This document shows, piece after piece, positions 7,118 to 15,888 of a DNA stretch of 16,023 nucleotides. Every line of letters starts with the position of its first letter. Position 1 is the stretch's first letter. The notes beneath the pieces are model-generated. The model ran no database searches. It was not told the DNA's origin and was given only the letters and a program-made list of their open reading frames with translations. A program made the position numbers and the translations under genes. The stretch is from Acidobacteriota bacterium (lineage in GTDB: Bacteria; Acidobacteriota; Blastocatellia; Pyrinomonadales; Pyrinomonadaceae), in NCBI GenBank assembly GCA_020199975.1, contig JAIVJP010000008.1, forward strand, positions 1 through 16,023. The letters are read 5' to 3'.

Positions 7118-8138
7118 CGGGGGACAGTTATTGCCGATCGTGAATCATATTGCCGGCGACCAGGCCTATCTGCTTGCGCTGGGGGCCGTTTTCTTCAACG
7201 ATGCCACCTTGAAAAACCAAGGTTCCCCACTCCCGGAAGAAGTCCTATGGGTGCTGGGCGAGAAGGGCATTCGCAAATTCGAGGGGTTACAAACTGCGGA
7301 TAATTCGTCACGGTCACTGGCCTTTCCCGAAACGGGGAGTTACGTGCTCAGGGACGGCGACCTTTATCTTTTTTTTAATGCTAGCAACATAGGCCGCAAT
7401 GGCCGCGGCTCTCACGGTCATAACGACTCGCTCAGTATCGAAGTCTCCGCGTGTGGGCGCCCCTTCATTGTCGACCCCGGTTCATACGTCTATACTGCTG
7501 ACTTGCGTGAGCGCCAACTTTTTCGCTCTACTGCATACCACTCAACCATCCAGATCGGCGATGCCGAGCAAAATACCACGAACGAGGGTTTGCCGTTTAG
7601 CATCGGAAACGAAGCACATCCCCGGATCCTCGACTGGCAAACCGGAACTGAGCGTGACGTAGTCGTTGGCGAACACTCGGGGTACGAGCGTCTGCCGCGG
7701 CCGGTAAGGCATCGCCGAGCCGTGTTCTTTTATAAGAGCGATCGCTGGTGGCTAATTGAGGATGACCTTCTGGGAAAGGGCGAACAGACCATCGCCGTGA
7801 GATTTCATTTTGACCCCGGCCTGGAATTGACTGTTCGCGACGAGAGTATCGTCAGTGCCTGCGATAAGATGACCGGCGCCAGACTGCTTGTTTGTTCGAA
7901 AGATCTGAGGCTGAAACCAAAATTCGAGCCGCAGTTTACCTCGCGGCACTACGGTGCGAAGACCCCTTCAATCTCGGTTTGTTGGTTAATGAGAATGAGT
8001 ATGCCCCGCAAGTTGAGCTGGGTGCTGCTGCCGGTTTGCGCGGGCGAAGATGAAGAAGAGCGACTGAAGCTAGTCCAAAGCCACGTATCCCAAGTCAACG
8101 GTCAGGCTCGGTCGGCATCATTGCGGGTTAACCACTGA
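7035..8138 (+). pseudogene. Heparinase II/III-family polysaccharide lyase, C-terminal half (broken gene)
   Basis: The open frame runs from an ATG at 7035, but family-like sequence begins only at about 7101-7107 with GDSDGGQLLPIVNH. The bases before it are the N-terminal half read out of frame, so 7035 is probably not a true start. The conserved core is GRGSHGHNDSLSIEV, with the catalytic/metal-site His, followed by GRPFIVDPGSYVYT, FRSTAYHSTIQI and the beta-sandwich segment RWWLIEDDLLGKGEQ. The end of the protein, with LSWVLLPV, also fits the family. In intact relatives a helical linker of roughly 35 residues connects LELFL to IGDxDxG; here it is almost absent as well as the frame being changed. 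This points to a deletion whose length was not a multiple of three rather than a single-base slip. The asnB gene follows after about 46 bases. Confidence 0.78.
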
Positions 8139-8184
8139 TTCTCTGACTTTGGACCGTGAAACTTGGACTTCGAACCGAAAAGCG

Positions 8185-10113
8185 ATGTGTGGCATCTGCG
8201 GAGTTTGGGAGTATGGCGCAGCCGAAGGACGTGTCGAGCGTTCACTGATCGTGCGCATGCGCGATGAGATGTCTCATCGCGGCCCGGATGACGCCGGCGC
8301 CGAAATCCTCGACGGCTCTCGATTGGGTTTTGGCTTCCGCCGCCTCTCCATTGTTGACTTGTCATCGGCGGGCCATCAGCCGATGCGCGGGTGCGCGGGA
8401 CGCAATGTGTGGCTCGTCTTCAACGGCGAGATCTACAACCACGCGGAATTGCGCTCCGGGCTCGAGGAAAGCGGGCATGCATATGCCTCGCGCACCGATA
8501 CTGAAACCATTCTGCATCTTTACGAGGAGTGCGGCCTCGACTTCGTGAACGCCATCGAAGGCGATTTTGCAATCGCCCTCTGGGATTCGGCACGCGAACA
8601 ACTCGTGCTCGCGCGCGACCGCCTTGGGGTAAAGCCTTTGTACTTTTATCACCAGGACGGGCGGTTCATTTTCGCTTCCGAGATCAAAGCCATCCTGCAA
8701 CACCCCACCGTCACTCCCGAGCTGGACGAAACCGCACTCTCGCACTACCTGACCTTCCTAACCACGCCCGCGCCCAGCACGCTGTTTTGCGGTATTCGAA
8801 AGCTGCCTGCGGGTTATCTGCTAACGCTGAAGCGCGATGGCTCGTTTCGCCTCAAACAGTATTGGGACGCGCTGCCGCCGGCCCACCTCGAGGAACGCAG
8901 CGAGGCCGAACATTGCGCTGAGATTCTGCGTTTGCTGCGAGCCTCGATCGGCAAGCGCATGATGTCTGACGTGCCCTTCGGCGTGTTTCTCTCTGGCGGT
9001 GTAGACTCGTCCGCGAATGTCGCGCTGATGGCGGAACAGATGTCGCATCCAGTCGATACATTTACCGTCGGTTTCCAGGATCACGAGTATCTCAACGAAC
9101 TAGAGTCGGCACGCCGCGTCGCGCGGGATTTCCAGACAAATCACCACGAAGTCATCATTGGCGAAAAGGAGCTGCAGGATTTTTTGCCGACCCTGGTATT
9201 TCATCAGGACGAACCGCTGGCGGATCCGGTATGTGTGCCCCTTTACTATGTCGCAAAGCTCGCGCGCGCAGCGGGCACAATCGTCGTGCAGACGGGCGAA
9301 GGAGCCGACGAAATTTTCAGCGGCTATGACAAATATGTGCTCTATTTGCAAATCTACGAAAGATTTTGGCGACGCGCGACGCGCGCGCCAGCTCGACTGC
9401 GACGCGTCGCCGGGACATTAGCACAACCCGTCATGGCCGCCGCCGGTGTAAAGCATATGGGCTTGGAACTGGCGCGGCGGCTTGGGACCAATGAACCGCT
9501 TTTCTGGGGTGCCGCCGTCGTTTACGACGAAATTCTCAAGAGTCATGTGCTTTCGCCGCGCATGAAAAGGCAAGCGGAATCATCGCTTGTCGTCGTCAAC
9601 GAATCCCTGACGCATTTAGCGTGTGAACGTCCGGCAGCAGAATTTCTAAACCAAATGATTTATCTAGAACTCAAGCTGCGCTTGCCCGAATTGCTCTTGG
9701 CGCGCATCGACAAGATTACAATGGCGACTTCAGTCGAGACACGCGTGCCATTTCTCGATCATCACCTGGTGGAGTATGCGTTGGGCATTCCGCGCGCATT
9801 CAAAGTGGTCGGCAACTCGGGCAAGCACATTTTGAAGCGCGCCCTCGAACCCATCCTGCCATACGAACTATTGCACAGTCCCAAGCGCGGTTTCGGCGTG
9901 CCCATCCGCGAATGGTTTCGCGCGAGCCTGACCGAGTGGTTCGACACATACGTGATGCATGGAACGATGGCCGAGCGCGAAATTTTCGACTATCGCTTTG
10001 TCGCACAGCTCGCTGACGAACACGCGCGCGGCGCGCGCGATTGGAGCTTTCATTTGTGGACGCTGTTGAATCTGAGCCTGTGGTACGAGCGTTGGATTGG
10101 GCGGCGCGTGTGA
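8185..10113 (+). CDS. asnB: Asparagine synthase-like glutamine amidotransferase
   Basis: This 642-residue two-domain enzyme has the N-terminal class II glutaminase (Ntn) domain followed by an ATP-pyrophosphatase synthetase domain. The start must be the ATG at 8185, because the nucleophile Cys has to be residue 2 after Met removal (MCGICG); the longer frame from 8149 would bury it. Glutaminase-site motifs are RRLSIVD (52-58), FNGEIYN (79-85) and RTDTE (103-107). The ATP PP-loop is SGGVDSS (270-276), and GEGADEIFSGYDKY (371-384) is also typical. It uses glutamine ammonia and ATP to amidate a carboxylate. In a polysaccharide cluster with a UDP-sugar dehydrogenase, the target could be a uronic acid, as for WbpS-like proteins, rather than free aspartate; that is inference. 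No Shine-Dalgarno sequence is visible. The next gene starts one base after its TGA. Confidence 0.92.
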   Translation: MCGICGVWEYGAAEGRVERSLIVRMRDEMSHRGPDDAGAEILDGSRLGFGFRRLSIVDLSSAGHQPMRGCAGRNVWLVFNGEIYNHAELRSGLEESGHAYASRTDTETILHLYEECGLDFVNAIEGDFAIALWDSAREQLVLARDRLGVKPLYFYHQDGRFIFASEIKAILQHPTVTPELDETALSHYLTFLTTPAPSTLFCGIRKLPAGYLLTLKRDGSFRLKQYWDALPPAHLEERSEAEHCAEILRLLRASIGKRMMSDVPFGVFLSGGVDSSANVALMAEQMSHPVDTFTVGFQDHEYLNELESARRVARDFQTNHHEVIIGEKELQDFLPTLVFHQDEPLADPVCVPLYYVAKLARAAGTIVVQTGEGADEIFSGYDKYVLYLQIYERFWRRATRAPARLRRVAGTLAQPVMAAAGVKHMGLELARRLGTNEPLFWGAAVVYDEILKSHVLSPRMKRQAESSLVVVNESLTHLACERPAAEFLNQMIYLELKLRLPELLLARIDKITMATSVETRVPFLDHHLVEYALGIPRAFKVVGNSGKHILKRALEPILPYELLHSPKRGFGVPIREWFRASLTEWFDTYVMHGTMAEREIFDYRFVAQLADEHARGARDWSFHLWTLLNLSLWYERWIGRRV

Positions 10114-10114
10114 A

Positions 10115-11425
10115 ATGCAGAAAGAGACACAACGCGACGCATCAAAACGCGCGTCCGCTCCTAACGCGAAGCGCGATGTCGTGATGTTGGCTGTGTTGGC
10201 GTTGGTCGTGCGTCTTGCCTGGCTGCGTTGGGGCGCTTGGATGCAGAACGATGTGTGGGAATACTTGCGGCTGGCGCGCAACCTTGTTTTTCACGGAGTG
10301 TTTAGTTTAAGTGATGGCAGCGTGGTAGGGGCTGCGGGCGGCTTTGCGCCGACGGCATTCCGTCCGCCGTTGTTTCCGGCTTTGATCGCGGCACTTTGGT
10401 GGGGCGAAGGCGAGCCGGTGCGCGCGGTGTTGGTGGCAAACGTTGTGCTGGGCGTGTTGACGGTCGCGCTCGTATATTTCATCGCCCGCAACAAATTTAA
10501 CCGCTCAACGGCGCTGATCGCAGGCGCGGCGTTGACCCTTGCGCCGATGACATGCTGGTTTACCGTTACCGTTTTGACCGAGACGCTATTTACGTTTCTT
10601 GCTACGTGCGGAATTTTCTGTTGGGGGCGCTGGCGTTATGCGTTGGCCGGCGCGGCGTTCGGTTTGGCGGCATTGACGCGCCCGGCGATATTGCCTTTTT
10701 TAGTGGGCGTGGCGCTGTTGCCGTTGCTGCCCTTGGTTTCGACGTGGCGCGTGAAGTGGCGCAGCCATGCGTTGCTTTTATTGGTTGCTTTGGCGGTATC
10801 GTCTGTTTGGATCGTTCGCAACGCTCTCGTCTTTGACAAACTGATTCCGATTGCTGGGTCGGGTTGGGGAACGAATCTGCTGTGCGGCACTTTGGAGACG
10901 GACACCGGAGGCCGCGTGTGGACGGGGACGGAGTGGGCCGCGCTGAATCTGAAAACGCATCCCGTGACGCGCGTGGACGAGAACCTGAGCGAAGCGGAAG
11001 GCGACCGCGTGCGCATGCGCCGCGCGCTGGAACGCATCGCCGCCGACCCCGTGCAGTGGTTTGTCGTCCGCGCGAGGCAGTATCCGAAACTGTTCATTGA
11101 CAACGGCGACTATTTGTTGGGCGCTGCCAATTTGCCTCTGACAGAGGCCGTGCGCACGCGGCGTTTTTCCGTTGTCATCGTGAAGACGGTGTTTATTGGC
11201 AGTAACCTGCTTGTCATGGCGCTGGCGGCGCTGGGTGTCTGGTTTGAGCGGGCGCGGTTTGTCGAATTGAGCCACATCGTTTTGTTTCCGTTATACGGAT
11301 GTTTAGTGCATCTGCCGATGTGGATCGAGCCGCGTTACTTTTTACCCATGATGCCAGCCGTGTTCATTCTGGCCGCGCGCGCGGCAGTCGTGATAAAGGG
11401 TTGGGGACAACATCGAGGGGAATGA
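10115..11425 (+). CDS. ArnT-like GT-C glycosyltransferase (GT39/PMT-2 family)
   Basis: This 436-residue membrane protein has about 10-12 hydrophobic segments. The first periplasmic loop carries NDVWEYLRLARNL (45-57), with the acidic D46/E49 pair, and then AFRPPLFPALIA (81-92). This is the typical layout of GT-C enzymes that take sugars from polyprenyl-phosphate donors. The central LTETLF (154-159) and LTRP (187-190) motifs and the late EPRYFLPMMP (405-414) also match. It would add a sugar or modify a glycan or lipid on the periplasmic side of the inner membrane; donor and acceptor are unknown. ATG 10115 is chosen because it follows the asnB stop by one base (TGAAATG), indicating translational coupling. 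TTG 10097 in frame would overlap asnB and is less likely. Confidence 0.85.
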   Translation: MQKETQRDASKRASAPNAKRDVVMLAVLALVVRLAWLRWGAWMQNDVWEYLRLARNLVFHGVFSLSDGSVVGAAGGFAPTAFRPPLFPALIAALWWGEGEPVRAVLVANVVLGVLTVALVYFIARNKFNRSTALIAGAALTLAPMTCWFTVTVLTETLFTFLATCGIFCWGRWRYALAGAAFGLAALTRPAILPFLVGVALLPLLPLVSTWRVKWRSHALLLLVALAVSSVWIVRNALVFDKLIPIAGSGWGTNLLCGTLETDTGGRVWTGTEWAALNLKTHPVTRVDENLSEAEGDRVRMRRALERIAADPVQWFVVRARQYPKLFIDNGDYLLGAANLPLTEAVRTRRFSVVIVKTVFIGSNLLVMALAALGVWFERARFVELSHIVLFPLYGCLVHLPMWIEPRYFLPMMPAVFILAARAAVVIKGWGQHRGE

Positions 11426-11542
11426 ACGCGGCGAGTTACCGCAGTGAAAGTCGAAGCCACTCTACCCGCCTGAAAGAAACAAGGGCACTGAAACCGCGCC
11501 ACAGGTTAAGGTTTTGCAAAAGTCGTAGTAGCAGATCGAGGG

Positions 11543-11606
11543 CGGGAGATTGCTCCCGTAATCTCTGTATCGCGTTATTCCACGAGCAGATTCGTTAATC
11601 TCTGCC
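11543..11606 (+). promoter_or_regulatory. Structured leader before the flippase gene
   Basis: CGGGAG (11543-11548), a 4-base loop and CTCCCG (11553-11558) form a tight hairpin. GAGATT (11546-11551) can instead pair with AATCTC (11560-11565), so two structures exclude each other. A second copy of TAATCTCTG (first at 11559-11567, again at 11596-11604) lies against the flippase ATG and forms AGATT-CGTT-AATCT (11588-11601). No Shine-Dalgarno sequence is visible. An attenuation or translation switch is conceivable but unproven. The rest of the gap (11426-11542) shows no gene. Confidence 0.3.
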
Positions 11607-13022
11607 ATGCAAGGCGCAACGCAAGACAAACCACAGGAACCTGATGACCTGCGTACCGACGCGCTGGCCAGCGGAACCTCTGCGCGCCGTTTCTCGTGGC
11701 AAGTCCTATGGACGCTGTCGGTGCGTTTGCTGATGGCGGCGAACAGCGTGGGCAGCGGCATTATCATCTCGCGCTGGCTGGGCGCGGAAAGTTGGGGCGT
11801 GTATGCCGTATTGAGCGTAATGGTTGGCAACATCGTGCAGATCGGCGGCTCGGGATTGACTTCTGCCAACGTCTATTTCATCGCGCGCGAACGCAAAGTG
11901 TTGAGTACGGCATGCGCTAACGCATTCATGTTTGCCGGCGTTGGCGGCAGTGCGTTGGTGTTCGGCGTGCTGGCGTTGGCGGCGTGGCGGCCAGAGTTGC
12001 TGCCAAACATTCCGTTGCGCCTGCTGGCAGTGGCGGCGTTGGCGATTCCATTTCAATTGCTCACACTCTTGCTGTTGAATTTCTTTCTCGCGCTCGGGCG
12101 CGTCGAGCGTTACAACGCGCTGGATGCGCTGGTGCAATCGTTCGTGTTGCTCAATGCTGTGCTGGCGCTCGTGCTGTTGCGCGCAGGATTATCGACGCTG
12201 GTGAGTTTGAACACGACGGCCAGCGCAGCGCTGAGCCTGGTGATTGCTACGCTCGTTTTTCGCGCGGCGCGGCGCGAAGGTGAGTTGACAAAGACGCGCC
12301 TGCGCTGGCGGCCCGAGGCGCAGTTGTTCAAACACATGATGTGTTATGGCGGCAAGATAACTGTGATGGTCGCGGCGATGACTCTCGTCATGCGCGCCGA
12401 CTTGCTGATCGTGCACTACTTTCGCGGCGGCGCCGAAGCGGGCGTCTATGCGGTAGCGGTGCAGTGCAGCCTGCTATTGATGATGCTGCCGAACGTGTTG
12501 GGCACACTGCTGTTTCCGCGCGTAGCCGAGACGCGCGACACAAGCGGCAAGTTCACGACGCGCGTCGTGCGCCACACGGCGTTCGTGATGGCGCTGGTTA
12601 GCATGGCAGCCGTTCCATTGGCGTTTGTGATACCGATTGCATACGGCGCAGCGTTTGCCGATGCGCCGCGACAGTTGCTCCTGCTGTTGCCGGGTGCATA
12701 TCTGCTGGGTTTGCAGATGATATTGTCGCAATATCTGGCCGGCGCCGGCGTGCCGCGCGCGTTGCCGGCATTTTGGATTTTCACGTTGCTGCTGAGCGTG
12801 ACGCTCAACTTGCTGCTGGCGCCGCATTACGGGGCGCGCGGGGCGGCGTGCGTGTCCACGCTCTGTTATGCGACGATCTTTGCGCTGTCACTGGTTTACT
12901 TTCGTTCGCAGACAGGACGAAGTTTCGCCACGACGCTGATCCTGCGGCGCGCTGAGTTGGAGCGCTTGTTGACGTGTGGCAACGCACTCGGACGTGGTTC
13001 TAAAGTCGAACCAACGGCGTAG
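11607..13022 (+). CDS. wzx: Oligosaccharide flippase (Wzx/MOP family)
   Basis: This 471-residue polytopic protein has roughly 12-14 hydrophobic helices spread over its whole length. It begins with a short hydrophilic N-terminus and then WQVLWTLSVRLLMAANSVGS and SRWLGAESWGVYAVL (56-70), the usual first helices of Wzx-type polysaccharide transporters (RFX-LG-YG pattern). A second repeat, RADLLIVHYF followed by AGVYAVAVQ (about 264-287), is the equivalent position in the second half, and LAPHYGARGAA near residue 406 is also typical. It would flip the undecaprenyl-linked repeat unit from the cytoplasmic to the periplasmic face of the inner membrane. The symbol is given for function class only, since Wzx proteins diverge strongly. 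It follows the GT-C gene after about 180 bases. The start ATG is the first in the frame and lacks a visible ribosome binding site. Confidence 0.88.
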   Translation: MQGATQDKPQEPDDLRTDALASGTSARRFSWQVLWTLSVRLLMAANSVGSGIIISRWLGAESWGVYAVLSVMVGNIVQIGGSGLTSANVYFIARERKVLSTACANAFMFAGVGGSALVFGVLALAAWRPELLPNIPLRLLAVAALAIPFQLLTLLLLNFFLALGRVERYNALDALVQSFVLLNAVLALVLLRAGLSTLVSLNTTASAALSLVIATLVFRAARREGELTKTRLRWRPEAQLFKHMMCYGGKITVMVAAMTLVMRADLLIVHYFRGGAEAGVYAVAVQCSLLLMMLPNVLGTLLFPRVAETRDTSGKFTTRVVRHTAFVMALVSMAAVPLAFVIPIAYGAAFADAPRQLLLLLPGAYLLGLQMILSQYLAGAGVPRALPAFWIFTLLLSVTLNLLLAPHYGARGAACVSTLCYATIFALSLVYFRSQTGRSFATTLILRRAELERLLTCGNALGRGSKVEPTA

Positions 13023-13244
13023 GTAAGAGCGGGTTCGGGCAATATGAACAGGATGAACACATCAAACAAGTCGGGTAATGGCAACATCTGGAGATCGGGC
13101 CTCTGCCTCATTCTTCCCCTTTGAGCCACTGCCTACGACGGCACCACGACGAACATGCGGGGTTTAGCCGGTGGGGCGGGTCACTGGTGCTCTGCGTTAC
13201 GGCGTGGCGATCCATTGATCTCGTTTTTTCGCTAACGTATCCAG

Positions 13245-14315
13245 ATGCGCAAAAAGATCGTTCTGCTTGGCCCCTACCCACCGCCTTACGGCGGAGTCTC
13301 AATTTACATTAGTACGTTATTTGAATTGCTCAAAAACCGCGGCGTTCAGCTCTGGACGTTCGGCGACGAAGAAGTCAGCGGCCCGAACGTTCGCTTCATG
13401 AGAGACAAGCGTCGCCAGCTCGTCCCGCTACTTTTGCGCGAGGGGCGTGGGGCGCGCATAGCCGACTGTACCCATTTTCTGGTGGACTACCCCAGTCTGC
13501 TGGTTCCTCTCTGGGTGGGCCTGAAGGCGTTGCTGCGTTTCGAGTGGTTAAAGATTATGCACGACGGTTCGCTGCCTTCGAGATACAAAGGCTTCGGCCT
13601 GTTTCGACGTGCGTTATTCCGACTGGCAATAAGATCGGTGACGGAATTCATTGCCGTCAGCGAGGAGTTGGAACACTGGATGAAGGATGAAATCGGAGTT
13701 AGGCAGAACGTAACGGTTATCAGAAGCTTGCTGCCAAATTCCCATCTGGCTGCCCAGGGCTCTTTGCCGGCGCCCCTGGAGTCAGCGCTGCGGCCGTATT
13801 TCGAGCGGCGCAAGCGAGTGTGCTCGATCGGTTTTTTCATTCCCGCTTACGGCCTTAAACACGTGGCGGATGCCATCGAAACTCTCCGCCAGGAAACAGG
13901 CGTGGACATTGGGCTGGTGTTGTTGGACGGGCACTTTGTCACCGACATGGCGTATCAGTTTGATGTACTGCGGGATAGAGATTGGGTCACGGTTCTCACG
14001 AAGGTACCTCACTCGGTCGTGTTTCAGATCCTCAAACGCAGCGATGTGTTTGTCCGGACGTTCGGACTCGAAAGTTATGGCCTTTCGCGGATAGAAGCAA
14101 TCTGGTGTGGCTTGCCGGTGGTAGCCACGCGAGCCGGAGAAACGCGGGGCATGCTGCTTTACGACTTCGGCGACTTGGACGGACTGGTCACACAGTTGAA
14201 GCGCGCGCTATTCGACAAGCCCGTCGAAGAAATAAACGCCTGGGCAGCCCGGTACCAACAGGAAGCAAACGCAAACCTGAGCTCTATAACCCGGAAACTG
14301 GGCGTGATTAATTGA
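13245..14315 (+). CDS. GT4-like (GT-B fold) glycosyltransferase
   Basis: This 356-residue soluble protein has the two-Rossmann GT-B layout. The N-terminal loop is LGPYPPPYGGVSIY (8-21), the acceptor-side glycine-rich motif of GT4 retaining transferases. FIAVSEELEHWM (135-146) ends the N-terminal domain. In the C-terminal donor-binding domain the E-x7-E motif is ESYGLSRIE (E276 and E284), followed by AIWCGLPVVATRAGETR (285-301). It is slightly short at the C-terminus but complete in motifs. It should transfer a sugar from a nucleotide donor to the lipid-linked repeat on the cytoplasmic face; the sugar is unknown. The 222 bases before it hold no gene that I can support; a T-run at 13224-13229 lacks a GC-rich stem. 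The start ATG 13245 directly precedes the RKKIVLLGPYPPP strand. Confidence 0.88.
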   Translation: MRKKIVLLGPYPPPYGGVSIYISTLFELLKNRGVQLWTFGDEEVSGPNVRFMRDKRRQLVPLLLREGRGARIADCTHFLVDYPSLLVPLWVGLKALLRFEWLKIMHDGSLPSRYKGFGLFRRALFRLAIRSVTEFIAVSEELEHWMKDEIGVRQNVTVIRSLLPNSHLAAQGSLPAPLESALRPYFERRKRVCSIGFFIPAYGLKHVADAIETLRQETGVDIGLVLLDGHFVTDMAYQFDVLRDRDWVTVLTKVPHSVVFQILKRSDVFVRTFGLESYGLSRIEAIWCGLPVVATRAGETRGMLLYDFGDLDGLVTQLKRALFDKPVEEINAWAARYQQEANANLSSITRKLGVIN

Positions 14316-14486
14316 ACTGACAGTACAGCCAGGTAGTTGCTATGGCGGCTTTTCTCCTTGTCCGAGATGCCTTGCCGGGTCAGGAGGTCTTCCAGGTATT
14401 CAAAAGCCAGCAAGATGGAGTTGGATGGCGAGCGCTACGATGGTTTGGCATCTTGTCGGACGGGCGGCATTATACACAAACATAAA

Positions 14487-15683
14487 GTGATTCAAGGACA
14501 CTCGATCATCTGCTTTGGTGGCGAAGATTGGTGGTATCACCACCCGCACTCGAAGAACCACTTGATGCGTCGATTCGCGCGCGGCGGAAACCAGGTCATC
14601 TTCGTCAACTCGATTTCGATGGGCCTTGCGTCGCTCACCAACAAGGATTTGCTGCCACGCATCGCGCGCAAGCTGCGGAGCTACGCGAAACGCGCGCGCA
14701 TCACCGAAGAAGGCATTACAGTTGTTTCGCCTCTCACTGTTCCATTCTTTGGCAGCCGCGTCGCACGCGCCGCGAACCGCGCGTTACTCTCTGCGCAGAT
14801 TGGAGCGCTGGCGCGCCGTCGTGGCCTGACAGGCCCCGTTCTGTGGATCGCGATCCCGACTGCTGTCGAAATGATCGGACGATTGGACGAATCGCTGGTC
14901 GTTTATCAAGTGTCGGACAAATATGATGCGAACACGATGGATCATGCGACCGACCCGACCCTCATCAGCCATCTTCACGAACGGGCGCTCAATGCGGCTG
15001 ATATTATCTTCTATTCGGGGCGTAAACTCTTCGCTGAAGCCGAACGCGGCCGCGAGCGCTCCTATTTGCTGGAGCAAGCGGTCGACTTCGAGCACTGGTC
15101 GAAAGTCGGGAGCGGCGAGGTGGAAATCGCGCCCCAAGTCGCACACGTTCCGCGCCCGCGCCTTGGATACTTCGGCGCGATAGAGCCGTGGCTGGTTGAT
15201 CAAGAATTGATCAAATGTGCCGGGCGCGAGAGGCCCTCTTGGCATTGGGTGTTCATCGGAAACCGCTCGCGTGGGCTGGAGATCGAGAATTTACCAAATG
15301 TGCATTTCCTTGATCCGGTCGCTTACGAAGAGCTTCCGCGCTACGCGGCGGGGTTCGATGTGTGTGTGCTTCCGTGGGAGACGGAGCGGGCATTTACGAA
15401 CTACGGCTCGGCGATCAAAGTGCGTGAATACCTAGCGACAGGAAAGCCCGTCGTCATTGCTCCGCTTCCAGAGTATGAGCCGATGCGAGATGTGCTGCGC
15501 ATCGCCAGAAGCCGCGACGATTTTCTGCGGCTGATACAAGATGCGCTCGACGAGCGCGGTGAGGAGGCGTCTCGAGCGCGCCAGGCGTCGGTCGCGGGTG
15601 GCACGTGGGACGTGCGCGCTGAATGGGTGAGCGATTTGATTGAAAAAGCACTCGTAGCGAAGAGAATGACGGGTGATAAGTAA
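14487..15683 (+). CDS. GT-B glycosyltransferase (Glycos_transf_1-like, TuaH-like)
   Basis: This is a cytoplasmic glycosyltransferase with conserved sequence from the very start of the call: GHSIICFGGEDWWYHHPHSK at 4-23, then QVIFVNSISMGL (36-47), ESLVVYQVSDKYD (135-147), a middle HERALNAADIIFYS (164-177), AVDFEHW (198-204), RPRLGYFGAIEPWL (223-236) and the donor-site segment AGFDVCVLPW (288-297) with KVREYLATGKPVV (311-323). The layout matches TuaH-type and related GT4-like enzymes of polysaccharide clusters. The open frame continues upstream to an ATG at 14337 (448 residues), but those first 50 residues are arginine/serine-rich and unlike the family. GTG 14487 is therefore preferred, giving 398 residues; ATG 14415 is an intermediate alternative. 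None has a clear ribosome binding site. Sugar specificity is unknown. Confidence 0.82.
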   Translation: MIQGHSIICFGGEDWWYHHPHSKNHLMRRFARGGNQVIFVNSISMGLASLTNKDLLPRIARKLRSYAKRARITEEGITVVSPLTVPFFGSRVARAANRALLSAQIGALARRRGLTGPVLWIAIPTAVEMIGRLDESLVVYQVSDKYDANTMDHATDPTLISHLHERALNAADIIFYSGRKLFAEAERGRERSYLLEQAVDFEHWSKVGSGEVEIAPQVAHVPRPRLGYFGAIEPWLVDQELIKCAGRERPSWHWVFIGNRSRGLEIENLPNVHFLDPVAYEELPRYAAGFDVCVLPWETERAFTNYGSAIKVREYLATGKPVVIAPLPEYEPMRDVLRIARSRDDFLRLIQDALDERGEEASRARQASVAGGTWDVRAEWVSDLIEKALVAKRMTGDK

Positions 15684-15821
15684 CAACGGAAAGAGCAAAA
15701 AGGGGGAAGGCCAAAAGAAAAGCAAAGAACCGCAAAACTCATCGCTCAGCTTGACTTTTGCTTTCCCCTCTTTCCCCTGTTATGGTCCTCTGTTCACCGT
15801 CACTTCCCGTAATCGCATGAT

Positions 15822-15843
15822 GGCAGGCACAAGTTGGCCTGCC
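15822..15843 (+). repeat. Hairpin, 7-bp GC-rich stem
   Basis: GGCAGGC (15822-15828) and GCCTGCC (15837-15843) are perfectly complementary around an 8-base loop. It is followed by GGGAATT rather than a T-run, so it is not a standard intrinsic terminator. It could be a factor-assisted terminator or a leader structure. Confidence 0.35.
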
Positions 15844-15888
15844 GGGAATTGACAAATGAAGGGCTAAGAATCAAGACAAGCAAGCCTG

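Noticed and set aside
10636..11275. Long minus-strand frames inside the GT-C glycosyltransferase gene
   Set aside because: They are GC-rich shadow frames with low-complexity His/Gln/Arg composition, opposite a gene with clear family motifs.
13209..13229. Possible terminator: GATC-CATT-GATC followed by six T
   Set aside because: The stem is only four base pairs and directly precedes a gene start; too weak to call.
14159..14413. Minus-strand reading frame of 84 codons starting MLAFEYLEDLLTRQG
   Set aside because: Its beginning looks protein-like, but most of it is antisense to the GT4 gene and it has no recognisable family or ribosome binding site.
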